Source: Mycolicibacterium sp. TUM20985
GTDB lineage: Bacteria; Actinomycetota; Actinomycetes; Mycobacteriales; Mycobacteriaceae
Length of the DNA stretch: 64,000 bases
Assembly: GCF_030295745.1 (NCBI RefSeq)
Contig: NZ_AP027291.1
Span: forward strand, 5,642,001-5,706,000
Direction of reading: 5' to 3'
Of the stretch, positions 48,974 through 57,434 are shown piece by piece; the stretch's first letter is position 1; each line of letters begins with the position of its first letter. The position numbers and the translations under genes are program-made. Under the pieces are notes generated by a model. That model was not told the origin of the DNA. It saw only the letters and a program-made list of their open reading frames with translations, and made no database searches.

Positions 48974-50315
48974 GTCACCGATCGCCCTGCCGGACGGGCG
49001 ATTCCTGGTTCCGGCGAACCGGTGGGATCTGCTGAACGGCATGCCGGGGCAGCAGCCGCGGGTCGCCGTGGTCATCCCGTTCTACGAGCAGCCCGCCCAG
49101 ATCGCCGTGCTGTTGGCGGCGCTGGAGCTGCAGACCTACCCGCGCGAGCTGATCGAGATCGTGATCGCCGACGACGGGTCCGCCGTCCCACCCGTACCCG
49201 ACACCGAGTTGAACGTGTCGGTGATCCGACAGGCGCGCAACGGTTTTCGGGCCGCCGCCGCGCGCAATCTCGGAGCGCACGCCACCACGGCGCCGATCTT
49301 GTGCTTCCTCGACGCCGACACCTACCCCGAACCCGACTACCTCCGCAGCCTCACCCGACTGCCGTCACTGCTCCCCGACGCGCTGGTCGTCGGAAGGCGC
49401 CGTCACGCCGCCATCGAGGACTGGACGCCGGATGACCTGCGGGCCTGGTGGTCGGGCGGAACGGCGCCCCAGGTACTGGCCGAACCCGGCTGGCTGGTCG
49501 ACGCCTACACGCGGTCGCGACATCTGCTCGACGTCGACCATCGGTCCTACCGGTACGTCATCAGCTCGGTGATGGCTTGCACCCGTGAGCTATTCGACGA
49601 CATCGGCGGTTTCGACGAATCGTTCCAGCGTTACGGCGGCGAGGACTGGGAGTTGGCCCACCGCGCCGTCACCGGAGGTGCCGTGCTGCAGCAGGTACCC
49701 GAGGCGGTCGCCTGGCACGCCGGGCCGGACTGGGCCGCCCGCGACGTCACCTCCCGCATCGCGGCCAAGAATGTCGAGTCCCTCGCGGTCGCCCGGCTGG
49801 TGACCGATCCGTACGCTCGCCGGCCGGGGTTGCGCTACGCGATTCCCGAGGTCGCCGTCGAGATCGACACCGCCACCCACACCGTGGGCTCACTGGTCGA
49901 AACGCTGGCGTGCTTCCTGCATCTCGACGTCGGCGTGTGGCTGACCGGGGCGTCGGCCCACGACCTCCGTCGCCAGCTCGGCGACGACGATCCCCGGATC
50001 GGCGTCGGCACCGTCCCCGCGCGCGTCCGGCAGCGGTGCCGCCACGTCGTCACGACCGTCGGCAGACCGGTGCTCCCGCGGTCCGCGACGTCGCGGTTGC
50101 TCGCGGCCTGCGCCGAGCCGGGGGTCGGCGAGGTACGGTCCCGCGTCGGAGCCGCCGAGGTGACCTGTCGTTCGTCGTGGGCGATGAACCGTGTCCGTCG
50201 CTGGGGCGCGGTCGCCGATCCGGCGCAGTTGCACCGGCTGTCGGAGTCCCGGTCGATCACCGCCGACGAACTCGAGCTGAGCGAGGGCCCCGTCGACCCC
50301 TCCCTGGCGTGGTGA
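48966..50315 (+). CDS. Glycosyltransferase family 2
   Basis: 449-residue GT-A glycosyltransferase. V-V-I-P-F-Y-E-Q and I-V-I-A-D-D-G-S at the N-terminus, the metal/nucleotide site in C-F-L-D-A-D-T-Y-P-E, and G-G-E-D-W-E-L-A-H-R as the likely catalytic segment. A C-terminal region of about 120 residues, without membrane segments, is extra. ATG 48966 lies inside the end of the previous gene, giving tight coupling. Confidence 0.83.
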   Translation: MAESPIALPDGRFLVPANRWDLLNGMPGQQPRVAVVIPFYEQPAQIAVLLAALELQTYPRELIEIVIADDGSAVPPVPDTELNVSVIRQARNGFRAAAARNLGAHATTAPILCFLDADTYPEPDYLRSLTRLPSLLPDALVVGRRRHAAIEDWTPDDLRAWWSGGTAPQVLAEPGWLVDAYTRSRHLLDVDHRSYRYVISSVMACTRELFDDIGGFDESFQRYGGEDWELAHRAVTGGAVLQQVPEAVAWHAGPDWAARDVTSRIAAKNVESLAVARLVTDPYARRPGLRYAIPEVAVEIDTATHTVGSLVETLACFLHLDVGVWLTGASAHDLRRQLGDDDPRIGVGTVPARVRQRCRHVVTTVGRPVLPRSATSRLLAACAEPGVGEVRSRVGAAEVTCRSSWAMNRVRRWGAVADPAQLHRLSESRSITADELELSEGPVDPSLAW

Positions 50316-50375
50316 GCCCCACGGGTTGGGGTGCGCGGCGAGCGGGCACACCATCGAGGACGGAAGGCTCGCCCC

Positions 50376-51386
50376 TTGATTGGCTACTACGTGCACCACC
50401 ATGGCAGGGGTCACCTCGCCAGGACCACCAGCATCTGCGCCCAGCTGGACCAGCCCGTGACGGTGCTCACCTCGCTCCCCCTCGGCGAGCAGACTCCCTT
50501 CGACGAGGTACTGCCCCTCCCCCGGGATGACGGCGGCGGGCCTGCCGTGGATCCCACCGCGTCGGACGTCTTTCATTGGGTTCCGTTGCACCACGACGGT
50601 TTACGCGAACGCATGCGACTCATCGCGGACTGGATCACGGTCGCCCGGCCGGCTGCGTTCGTCGTCGACGTGTCGGTGGAGGTCGCCACCCTGGTGCGGC
50701 TGCTCGGCGTGCCGGTGGTCGTCGTCGCGATGCCGGGTGAACGCACCGACCGGCCGCACGAACTGGTGTACGAGCTCGCCGACCACATCGTGGCCGCGTG
50801 GCCCCGAGCCCTGTACCAGCCCGACTGGCTGCGACGTCATGACCACAAGACCTCCTACGTCGGTGGGATCAGCCGCTTCGAGGGCCGGCCACGGCCGGTC
50901 CGCCGCGACGACGGCGCGTGCCGCGTACTGACCCTCGGTGGCGCCGGCGGGTCGACCGTCGACGCCGCGATGATCGACCGGTACGCCGCCGACCATCCCC
51001 GTTTCCGCTGGAACGCCCTCGGCGTTGCCGGCGGACGGTGGATCGACGATCCGTGGGACGACCTGTGTGACGCCGACGTCGTGGTCGCGCACGCCGGACA
51101 GAGCTCGATCGCCGACATCGCCACCGCCGCCCGGCCCGCCATCGTGGTGCCACAGCTGCGACCGTTCGCCGAGCAGGAGACGACCGCTGGGGTGCTCGGC
51201 CGGTCGGGCCTCGCCGTGAGCCTGCGACGGTGGCCGGAGTCGCCGGAGTGGGACGAGCTGATCGACCGGGCTCTTCGCCTCGACCCCGAGGCATGGCGCC
51301 GGTGGCAGACCGCAGGCGCACCCGCCCGCGCGGCGGCCCAGATCGACGAGGTGGCGGCGCGTCGGGCCCCGGTCTCCGTACCGTGA
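50376..51386 (+). CDS. Glycosyltransferase, MurG/GT28-like
   Basis: 336-residue protein with the N-terminal G-Y-Y-V-H-H-H-G-R-G-H (like the glycine-rich loop of MurG/GT28 enzymes) and a C-terminal D-V-V-V-A-H-A-G-Q-S-S-I-A-D donor site. Starts at TTG 50376 with GGAAGG eight bases upstream, 60 bp after the GT2 gene. GTGA overlap with the next gene shows coupling. Confidence 0.78.
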   Translation: MIGYYVHHHGRGHLARTTSICAQLDQPVTVLTSLPLGEQTPFDEVLPLPRDDGGGPAVDPTASDVFHWVPLHHDGLRERMRLIADWITVARPAAFVVDVSVEVATLVRLLGVPVVVVAMPGERTDRPHELVYELADHIVAAWPRALYQPDWLRRHDHKTSYVGGISRFEGRPRPVRRDDGACRVLTLGGAGGSTVDAAMIDRYAADHPRFRWNALGVAGGRWIDDPWDDLCDADVVVAHAGQSSIADIATAARPAIVVPQLRPFAEQETTAGVLGRSGLAVSLRRWPESPEWDELIDRALRLDPEAWRRWQTAGAPARAAAQIDEVAARRAPVSVP

Positions 51387-52207
51387 GGACGTTCGTGGTG
51401 ACCGCCGTCCGGGGGCGGGCCGCCCATCTGCGCCGCCAGCTCGAGGGCCTGGCCCGAAGTCACGATCGGCCGGCGGGCCACGTCGTCGTCGCCATGGCCG
51501 ACGACACCGTCGCGGCGACCGTCCGTGCCAGCGGTAGCGCGGCCTGCGTCGTCGACCACCACACCGCGGATGGCCGTTTGCAGGTAGCCGGCGCCCGCAA
51601 CCTCGGCGCCCGACGAGCCATCGAGGCCGGCGCGGAGTTGCTGGTGTTCCTCGACGTCGACTGCATCCCGGCGCCCGAGCTGATCGCCCGTTACCGGCAA
51701 GCCGCCGCCGACGGCCGGTACGCGGACGCCCTGCTGTGCGGTCCCGTCACCTATCTCCCGCCGCCGGAGCCGACCGGATACGACCTGCAGACACTGACCC
51801 GACGAATCTCCCCGCACCCGGGGCGTCCGATGCCGAGCGGCGATGCCATCCTGCAGACCACCGACTATCAACTCTTCTGGTCGCTGTCCTTTGCGGTGAC
51901 CGCGTCGACGTGGACCAAAATCGGCGGCTTCTGCACCGACTACGACGGATACGGTGGCGAGGACACGGATTTCGGTCAGCTGGCGATGTCGAAGGAGGTA
52001 CCGATGTTCTGGGTCGGCGGCGCCCACGCCTTTCACCAGTATCACCCGGTATCGGATCCGCCCGTCGAGCACCTCGCCGACATCCTGGCGAATGCAGCTG
52101 TCTTCCAACGACGTTGGGGCTGGTGGCCGATGCATGGCTGGCTAGACCAGTTCCAGGCCGCCGGTCTGATCACCCGGGACGCCGACGGCAGCCCACACCT
52201 CGTGTGA
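51383..52207 (+). CDS. Glycosyltransferase family 2, galactosyltransferase-like C-terminal
   Basis: 274-residue GT-A enzyme beginning at GTG 51383. V-V-F-L-D-V-D-C-I-P-like metal site (residues about 88-97) and G-Y-G-G-E-D-T-D-F-G as the catalytic segment, typical of GT2/GT7-like galactosyltransferases. It lacks membrane segments, so it acts in the cytosol. Last gene of the plus arm; its stop is 9 bp from the convergent crp stop. Confidence 0.83.
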   Translation: MRTFVVTAVRGRAAHLRRQLEGLARSHDRPAGHVVVAMADDTVAATVRASGSAACVVDHHTADGRLQVAGARNLGARRAIEAGAELLVFLDVDCIPAPELIARYRQAAADGRYADALLCGPVTYLPPPEPTGYDLQTLTRRISPHPGRPMPSGDAILQTTDYQLFWSLSFAVTASTWTKIGGFCTDYDGYGGEDTDFGQLAMSKEVPMFWVGGAHAFHQYHPVSDPPVEHLADILANAAVFQRRWGWWPMHGWLDQFQAAGLITRDADGSPHLV

Positions 52208-52216
52208 AACCGGTTC

Positions 52217-52891
52217 CTAGCGAGCGCGTTTCGCGAGTCGCTCGGGGTCGAGGATCAGTACGCTCTTGCCCTCGACGCGGATCCACCCGCGCTGACTGAA
52301 GTCGGCGAGTGCCTTGTTGACCGTCTCACGGGAGGCGCCGACCAGCTGGGCGATCTCCTCCTGCGTCAGGTCGTGGGTCACCCGCAACGCGTTGCCCTCC
52401 TGCGCACCGAAGCGCTGCACCAGCTGCAGCAGCTGCTTGGCCACCCGGCCGGGCACGTCGGTGAAGATCAGGTCGCCGAGATTGTTGTTGGTCCGGCGCA
52501 GGCGACGGGCCAATACTCGCAACAGCTGTTCGGCGATCTCGGGGCGCCCGGCTATCCAGGCCCGCAGCGCCTCGCGATCCATCGAGACCGCCCGCACCTG
52601 CGTCACCGTGGTCACGCTCGACGTCCGCGGGCCGGGGTCGAAGATCGCCAACTCGCCGAACATGTCGGACGGTCCCATGATGGTCAGCAGGTTCTCGCGC
52701 CCGTCCGGGGTGCTGCGGACGATCTTCACCTTGCCCGAGACGATGATGTACAGCCGGTCGCCAGGCTCGCCCTCCACGAAGATCGTGTGCCCCCGCGGGA
52801 AGTCGACGGGCTGCAGTTTGCCGACGAGGTCAGCCACCGCGCTGGGCTCGACGCCCTGGACGATCCCGCTACGCGAGAGGGCGTCCTCCAC
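52217..52891 (-). CDS. crp: CRP/FNR-family cAMP receptor protein
   Basis: 224 residues from GTG 52891, the same length as M. tuberculosis CRP (Rv3676). Cyclic-nucleotide domain with G-E-P-G-D-R-L-Y-I-I and F-G-E-L-A-I-F-D-P-G-P-R-T-S-S (cAMP-binding), then the helix-turn-helix T-Q-E-E-I-A-Q-L-V-G-A-S-R-E-T-V-N-K. Upstream in-frame codons exist, but matching the known length decides the start. Global regulator; its regulon may include genes in this window, but no strong TGTGA-N6-TCACA site was found. Confidence 0.92.
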   Translation of the reverse strand: MEDALSRSGIVQGVEPSAVADLVGKLQPVDFPRGHTIFVEGEPGDRLYIIVSGKVKIVRSTPDGRENLLTIMGPSDMFGELAIFDPGPRTSSVTTVTQVRAVSMDREALRAWIAGRPEIAEQLLRVLARRLRRTNNNLGDLIFTDVPGRVAKQLLQLVQRFGAQEGNALRVTHDLTQEEIAQLVGASRETVNKALADFSQRGWIRVEGKSVLILDPERLAKRAR

Positions 52892-52970
52892 GTCGCCTGG
52901 ATCCACCGACGACCTCACACCCGCTCCATTAGTGCGCACATCCTTGTGAGCGTAGGGCCTAGCCCTGCGC

Positions 52971-53027
52971 CGAGTGGCCACTTATGCCACGCGATCTCGG
53001 GAAATGCGTGGCACAACTGGCCACTCG
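52971..53027. terminator. Long compound hairpin between crp and the permease operon
   Basis: Outer arms CGAGTGGCCA (52971-52980) and TGGCCACTCG (53018-53027) and inner arms TGCCACGC (52985-52992) and GCGTGGCA (53006-53013) are perfect, around a 13-base loop. It begins five bases after the monooxygenase-fold gene's stop in the minus direction, so it likely ends the 58945-53032 operon before crp. No T-run follows. Confidence 0.6.
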
Positions 53028-53031
53028 CGGG

Positions 53032-53325
53032 TCAGACGTCGGTGGTCGAGTACCTGGTCTTCACTGGCGGCGCCGCCAGCAGCGGCGGCAGATCGGTGAT
53101 CTTGCCGTCGCCGGCGCGGAAGGCGCGGTAGGCCTCGTCGTCGGCCACGGTGTCCCAGACCTCGTAGATGATCCAGTGCGCATCGTCGTCCTCGTCGACG
53201 AGCACGTCGACGGTGAGGGCGCCTTGGAAGCCGCGCGTCTTCTGCAGTTCGCGGGCGAACACCTCGCGGGCCTGGGCGACGGATTCGGGCTTGAATCTCA
53301 GCTCGAGCAGAACGGTGACGGACAT
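53032..53325 (-). CDS. Antibiotic biosynthesis monooxygenase-fold protein
   Basis: 97-residue ferredoxin-like alpha/beta-barrel protein of the ABM/YgiN type: L-E-L-R-F-K-P, then A-R-E-V-F-A, and W-I-I-Y-E-V-W at about 51-57. Such small dimers include quinol monooxygenases and unknown detoxifiers. It is last of the kinase/flavoprotein operon, 40 bp after its neighbour, suggesting a role in handling a reactive intermediate; function open. Confidence 0.75.
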   Translation of the reverse strand: MSVTVLLELRFKPESVAQAREVFARELQKTRGFQGALTVDVLVDEDDDAHWIIYEVWDTVADDEAYRAFRAGDGKITDLPPLLAAPPVKTRYSTTDV

Positions 53326-53365
53326 CGATGATCTCCTGACGTGTGCGGGTCCCCGTCCAACCTTG

Positions 53366-54610
53366 TCAGACGAGGAGTTCGACGACGACGTCGCCACCGG
53401 CGAAGTCGGCGTCGGCCACCAGGGACCACGGCGCCCGGTAGATCCGCCCCGGTGCGGCGGGCCACGGCGTCCGCTTCGCACCGATGGGGCGACCGTCCTG
53501 CACCGCGCGCAATCGCGGGAAACGGTGGAACTCGTCGACCCAGAACGACAGCTGCCCGCGGGAGGGGCCACACCGGTCGGGGGTGAGCAGTTGCGGTGAC
53601 ACCCAACGCAGCGGTGGCGTGGTTCGCAACCGAATGCCTGTTTCTGCAACGACTTTCCGGTCCAGCCAGTCGATCACGTTCGGTGCGACGTGCCGCCCGT
53701 CGAGGGCCGCGCAGTCCGCCGTGTCCACCGGGTGCACCAGGTTGCCGACCGCGAACACGCCCGCTCGGCTGGTCCGCAGACCCGCATCGACGAGCGGACC
53801 GCGCGTGCCCGCATCCATCGCAAGGTCGGCGGTCCTGGCCAGCTCGTGGTCGGGGATCCAATCGCCGGTCGTGATCACGGTGTCGCATTCGAGCGTCGAA
53901 CGCACGCCCGTGTCGAGGTTCTCCACGACCACCGACCGCACCCGCGTCTTGCCGTCGATGCTCACCACCCGGGTCCTGGTCAACATCGGACCGCGAACGA
54001 GCGCTCGACCGGGGATCCGAAACGCGGCGTAGGCCTCGGGATGAGGATGCGCACTGACCATCGCGACTGTGGCGCAACCGGATTCACGCAACGTCAGCAC
54101 CGCCGACCAGCTGACGAGCTCCGCGCCCACGATGACGGCCCGGCTGCCCACCTTCGCGTGCCGGACGTGGACGAGGTTCTGCAGTTGCCCCGTGGTGTAG
54201 ACGCCGTCGGGCCGATCACCGGGGATCAACCGGGCCGGCCGCGGCCGCTCCCTGGCACCGGTCGCCAGCACGACGGCGTCGGCCGCCACCGTGCGTCGGC
54301 CGCGTGGCGAGGTGATCTCCATGGTGCGCTCGCCGGCCCATCCCGTCACCATCGCCTCGGTCTCGAGGTGGGCTCCCGCGTCGCGGGCGGTGTCGGTCAG
54401 GCGTCGTGCGTAGGCGGGGCCCGTGAGAAACCGCTTCAGGTCGCGAATCCCATAGCCCAGATGGTCACTGTGCCTGGGGATTCCGCCCGTCTCTGCTTCG
54501 CGCTCGATGACGAGCACCTCGCCGTCGACGACCGGGGCCAGGGTCGCGGCGGTGGTCAGCCCGGACGGGCCGCCCCCGATGATGGCGACGGCGACGCGTT
54601 GCGCCGTCAT
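53366..54610 (-). CDS. FAD-dependent oxidoreductase, HcnA/GlpB-like
   Basis: 414-residue flavoprotein: FAD loop V-A-I-I-G-G-G-P-S-G-L (about 7-17), C-terminal FAD/NAD domain with V-A-T-G-A-R-E-R-P and a later G-V-F-A-V-G-N-L. No iron-sulphur cysteine motif, so it resembles the alpha/beta subunits of amino-acid or sugar-phosphate oxidoreductases such as HcnB/GlpB-like proteins. It overlaps the GlpA-like gene (ATGA), which carries the iron-sulphur part; the two may form one complex. Confidence 0.8.
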   Translation of the reverse strand: MTAQRVAVAIIGGGPSGLTTAATLAPVVDGEVLVIEREAETGGIPRHSDHLGYGIRDLKRFLTGPAYARRLTDTARDAGAHLETEAMVTGWAGERTMEITSPRGRRTVAADAVVLATGARERPRPARLIPGDRPDGVYTTGQLQNLVHVRHAKVGSRAVIVGAELVSWSAVLTLRESGCATVAMVSAHPHPEAYAAFRIPGRALVRGPMLTRTRVVSIDGKTRVRSVVVENLDTGVRSTLECDTVITTGDWIPDHELARTADLAMDAGTRGPLVDAGLRTSRAGVFAVGNLVHPVDTADCAALDGRHVAPNVIDWLDRKVVAETGIRLRTTPPLRWVSPQLLTPDRCGPSRGQLSFWVDEFHRFPRLRAVQDGRPIGAKRTPWPAAPGRIYRAPWSLVADADFAGGDVVVELLV

Positions 54611-55989
54611 CGGGCCGCCTCGAGGAGTGCCGAGGTGTGCGCACCGCAGTAGAACCCCTGACAGCGGCCGTTCATCACCCTGGTGCGACGGCGGAGCCCG
54701 TCGAGGTCGCAGGGCGGAATCGTCGAGGCGAACGCGTCGCGGATCTCCCCCTCGGTGACGCGTTCGCAGAAGCACACGATGCGGCCGTACTCGGGGTCCC
54801 CGGCGATGCGCTCCACGTCCTGGTACGGCCGGATCCCCACCTCGCCGATGTTCGGCATCCGCGGTGGCGCAGGCAGGTCCGCCCGCGGCGTCACGTCGAG
54901 GCCCGTATCGGTCAGCAACTCCAGAAGGTGCTCTGCCACCGCCATTCCCGCAGTCAGACCGGTCGAGCGGATGCCGCCGACCAGGACGTAGCGCTGGGTG
55001 GTGTCGACGTCGATGAGGTAGTCATCGCGGTCGATGGCGGCGCGCAGGCCCGCATAGGCCGCGGTGACCTCTTCGTCGAACAGGGTCGGCATGAGCGCGC
55101 GACCCTTGCCGAGCAGGAACTCGAAACCCTCCTCGGAGGTGCCGGTGGCAGCGCGGTCGTCCAGGTTCTCCGAGGTGGGCCCCACCATCACGTTGCCGTA
55201 GATGGTCGGGCTGACGAGCACGCCCTTGCCTCGCGACGAGGGAACGGCCAGCACGATGCACGGCACCATCGGGCGGGTCAGCTTGTCGAACACCAGCAGC
55301 TCGCCGCGACGGGGCGTGACGGTGAATCGCCGATGACCGAACGCGGCGTCGACGTGATCGGCTCCCAGTCCCGCCGCGTTGATCACCCAGCGCGCGGTGA
55401 CGTCACCAGCCGTGGTGACGACGGTGGTGTGGTCGCCGGTGACGACGACGTCGGTGACCTCGGCGCCACGACGCAGTTCCACCCCGCGCCGAACGGCCTC
55501 GGTCGCCAGCGCCAGGTTGGTGGTCCAGGTGCAGATGATCGACTCACCGGGCACGGTCAGCCCGGCCAGTGCACCGGGTCCGAGGTGCGGAACGCGTTGG
55601 TAGACCTCGTCAGCGCTGACGATCTCGCAGGCGTGGTATCCGTTGCGCTCCGCCTTGTCCTTCAGCGTCGGCAGGATGTCACGCTCCTCGTCGGTCCACG
55701 CCACCAGGAGTGCGCCCGTGCGTTCGACGGGAATTCCGACCTGCTCGGCGTACTCACCGAGCAGGTCGTAGCCGCGAGCGACCAGCCGGGACTCCAGCGT
55801 GCCGGGGGTCGCGTCGAAACCGGTGTGCAGCAACGCGGTATTGGCCTTGCTGGTGCCGTCGCCGACGTCGTCGCGGCCCTCGATCAAGGTGACGGTCAGG
55901 CCGGTGCCCCCGAGCGCACGGGCGATGGCGCTTCCGACGATGCCTGCACCGATCACGACGACGTCACGAATCTCGTTCGGAGCGTTCAC
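54607..55989 (-). CDS. GlpA-like FAD-dependent glycerol-3-phosphate dehydrogenase family
   Basis: 460-residue flavoprotein of the GlpA kind: G-A-G-I-V-G-S-A-I-A (about 14-23) for FAD, and a C-terminal BFD-like [2Fe-2S] domain with C-F-C-E-R-V-T-E-G-E-I and the later R-C-Q-G-F-Y-C. GTG 55989 overlaps the kinase stop by four bases. GlpA oxidises sn-glycerol 3-phosphate; here, next to an FGGY kinase whose sugar is unknown, it likely oxidises the phosphorylated product of that kinase and passes electrons on. Confidence 0.82.
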   Translation of the reverse strand: MNAPNEIRDVVVIGAGIVGSAIARALGGTGLTVTLIEGRDDVGDGTSKANTALLHTGFDATPGTLESRLVARGYDLLGEYAEQVGIPVERTGALLVAWTDEERDILPTLKDKAERNGYHACEIVSADEVYQRVPHLGPGALAGLTVPGESIICTWTTNLALATEAVRRGVELRRGAEVTDVVVTGDHTTVVTTAGDVTARWVINAAGLGADHVDAAFGHRRFTVTPRRGELLVFDKLTRPMVPCIVLAVPSSRGKGVLVSPTIYGNVMVGPTSENLDDRAATGTSEEGFEFLLGKGRALMPTLFDEEVTAAYAGLRAAIDRDDYLIDVDTTQRYVLVGGIRSTGLTAGMAVAEHLLELLTDTGLDVTPRADLPAPPRMPNIGEVGIRPYQDVERIAGDPEYGRIVCFCERVTEGEIRDAFASTIPPCDLDGLRRRTRVMNGRCQGFYCGAHTSALLEAAR

Positions 55990-57434
55990 GTTCGGCTCTC
56001 CTTCGAGGTGAGTACGGCTGCCGCGGCGTCGCGCCAGCGATTGAGGTGTTCGGCCGCGCGGTCGTCGGACCACAGCGGCTCGTATGTGTGCCGGGGTGTC
56101 CAGGTACCCACGACGACGGCCGGGCTGAGCGTCGGGTCCAGGGCCAGGCGTGCGCACGCCGCGGCGCCGAGAGGGGTGGCGTGAGCAGACGGGTAGACCT
56201 CGACGGGTATGCGGGCGAGGTCGGCTTGCGCCTGCATGAGGACCGCGGAGCGCGTCAGCCCGCCGTCCACCCGAAGTCGGGTCAGCGGCTGTCCCAGATC
56301 CTGGGCAACCAGGTCGGCCAGACACGCGACCTGCGCGGCGATCCCCTCCAGCAGGGCCCGCACCAAGTGGCCGCGGCCGCTGCTGAGCGTCATCCCGGTG
56401 AACGAGGCGGCGGCCTGCGCGTCCCACCACGGAGCGGCCAGACCGGCGAGCGCAGGCACGCACAGCACGCCGTCACTCGAGTCGCCCGCAGACGCCGACA
56501 CGGCGTCGAGTTGGTCGGCCGCGGGCACCAGACCCAGGTCGATCGCCCACCGCACCGCCGAGGCAGCGGTGTACACCTGCCCGTCCGCGCAATACGAGGT
56601 CCGGTCCCGAAGCGTCCACGCGACCGAGGTGGTCAGGCCGGCACCCGACCGTGCGGCGTTGTCGCCGAGTTGCGCGAGCAGGAACGCGCCGGTGCCGAAA
56701 GTGCACTTCGCCGCTCCCGGGTCCAGGCAGCTCTCGGCCAGCAGTGCGGCCTGCTGATCCACGACGAGCCCACCGACGGGGATCGGCTGAGTACCGAAAG
56801 CCGTTGTCTCGCCTACGATCTGATCGCACGCAACGAGCTCCGGCATCGGCTCGTCGCCCAGGCCGAACACCTCGAGCAATTCCTCGCTCCACGTTCTCGC
56901 GTCCAGATCGAGCAGGAGTGAGCGGCTCGCGGTCGACGTGTCGGTGACGAAGGCACCGCACAGCCTGTGCACCAGCCAGGTGTCCGTCGTCGTGACGACA
57001 CCGTCACGGGTCAGATTCGCTCGGAGCCAGGCCATCTTCGGAGCGGAGAAGTACGGATCGAGTACCAGGCCGGTTCGCCGGGCGACGTCGTCGGCCGATC
57101 CGGCGAGCGCCGCGCACACCGATTCCGCGCGGCGGTCCTGCCACACGATGGCCGGAGTCAGCGGCCGTCCCGTCGCGCGGTCCCACGCCAGCACGGTCTC
57201 TCCCTGATTGGCCAGCGCGACGGCGGCGACGGGGACGCCGGCCTCCTCGAGTGCCCGACGACCCGTGTCGACCACCGAGTTCCACAGCGCCTCGGGATCC
57301 TGCTCGACTCCGCCCCCGGCCAGATACTCCGGGCGCAGCGCGACCTCGGCGATCGATACCACCCGCCCGTCGCCGTCGACGACGATCGCCTTGGTGCCCG
57401 AGGTGCCCTGGTCGATGGCCAGCACGTAGGTCAT
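55986..57434 (-). CDS. FGGY-family carbohydrate kinase
   Basis: 482-residue kinase: V-L-A-I-D-Q-G-T-S-G-T-K (about 4-15) ATP-binding loop; D-Q-Q-A-A-L; C-terminal G-G-L-T-R-S for the FGGY signature region. Relatives include glycerol, xylulose and erythritol kinases. It resembles glycerol kinase in its N-terminus but no gene for a glycerol facilitator is present; the upstream transporter is instead an APC amino-acid-type permease. Likely phosphorylates the imported polyol or amino-alcohol. Confidence 0.85.
   Translation of the reverse strand: MTYVLAIDQGTSGTKAIVVDGDGRVVSIAEVALRPEYLAGGGVEQDPEALWNSVVDTGRRALEEAGVPVAAVALANQGETVLAWDRATGRPLTPAIVWQDRRAESVCAALAGSADDVARRTGLVLDPYFSAPKMAWLRANLTRDGVVTTTDTWLVHRLCGAFVTDTSTASRSLLLDLDARTWSEELLEVFGLGDEPMPELVACDQIVGETTAFGTQPIPVGGLVVDQQAALLAESCLDPGAAKCTFGTGAFLLAQLGDNAARSGAGLTTSVAWTLRDRTSYCADGQVYTAASAVRWAIDLGLVPAADQLDAVSASAGDSSDGVLCVPALAGLAAPWWDAQAAASFTGMTLSSGRGHLVRALLEGIAAQVACLADLVAQDLGQPLTRLRVDGGLTRSAVLMQAQADLARIPVEVYPSAHATPLGAAACARLALDPTLSPAVVVGTWTPRHTYEPLWSDDRAAEHLNRWRDAAAAVLTSKESRT

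Noticed and set aside
52217..52981. Longer crp start with about 30 extra residues
   Set aside because: The 224-residue form from GTG 52891 equals the M. tuberculosis protein length; the extension is arginine-rich and unsupported.
54637..56184. 515-codon open frame antisense to the GlpA-like gene
   Set aside because: Shadow frame; FAD and Fe-S motifs are on the minus strand.
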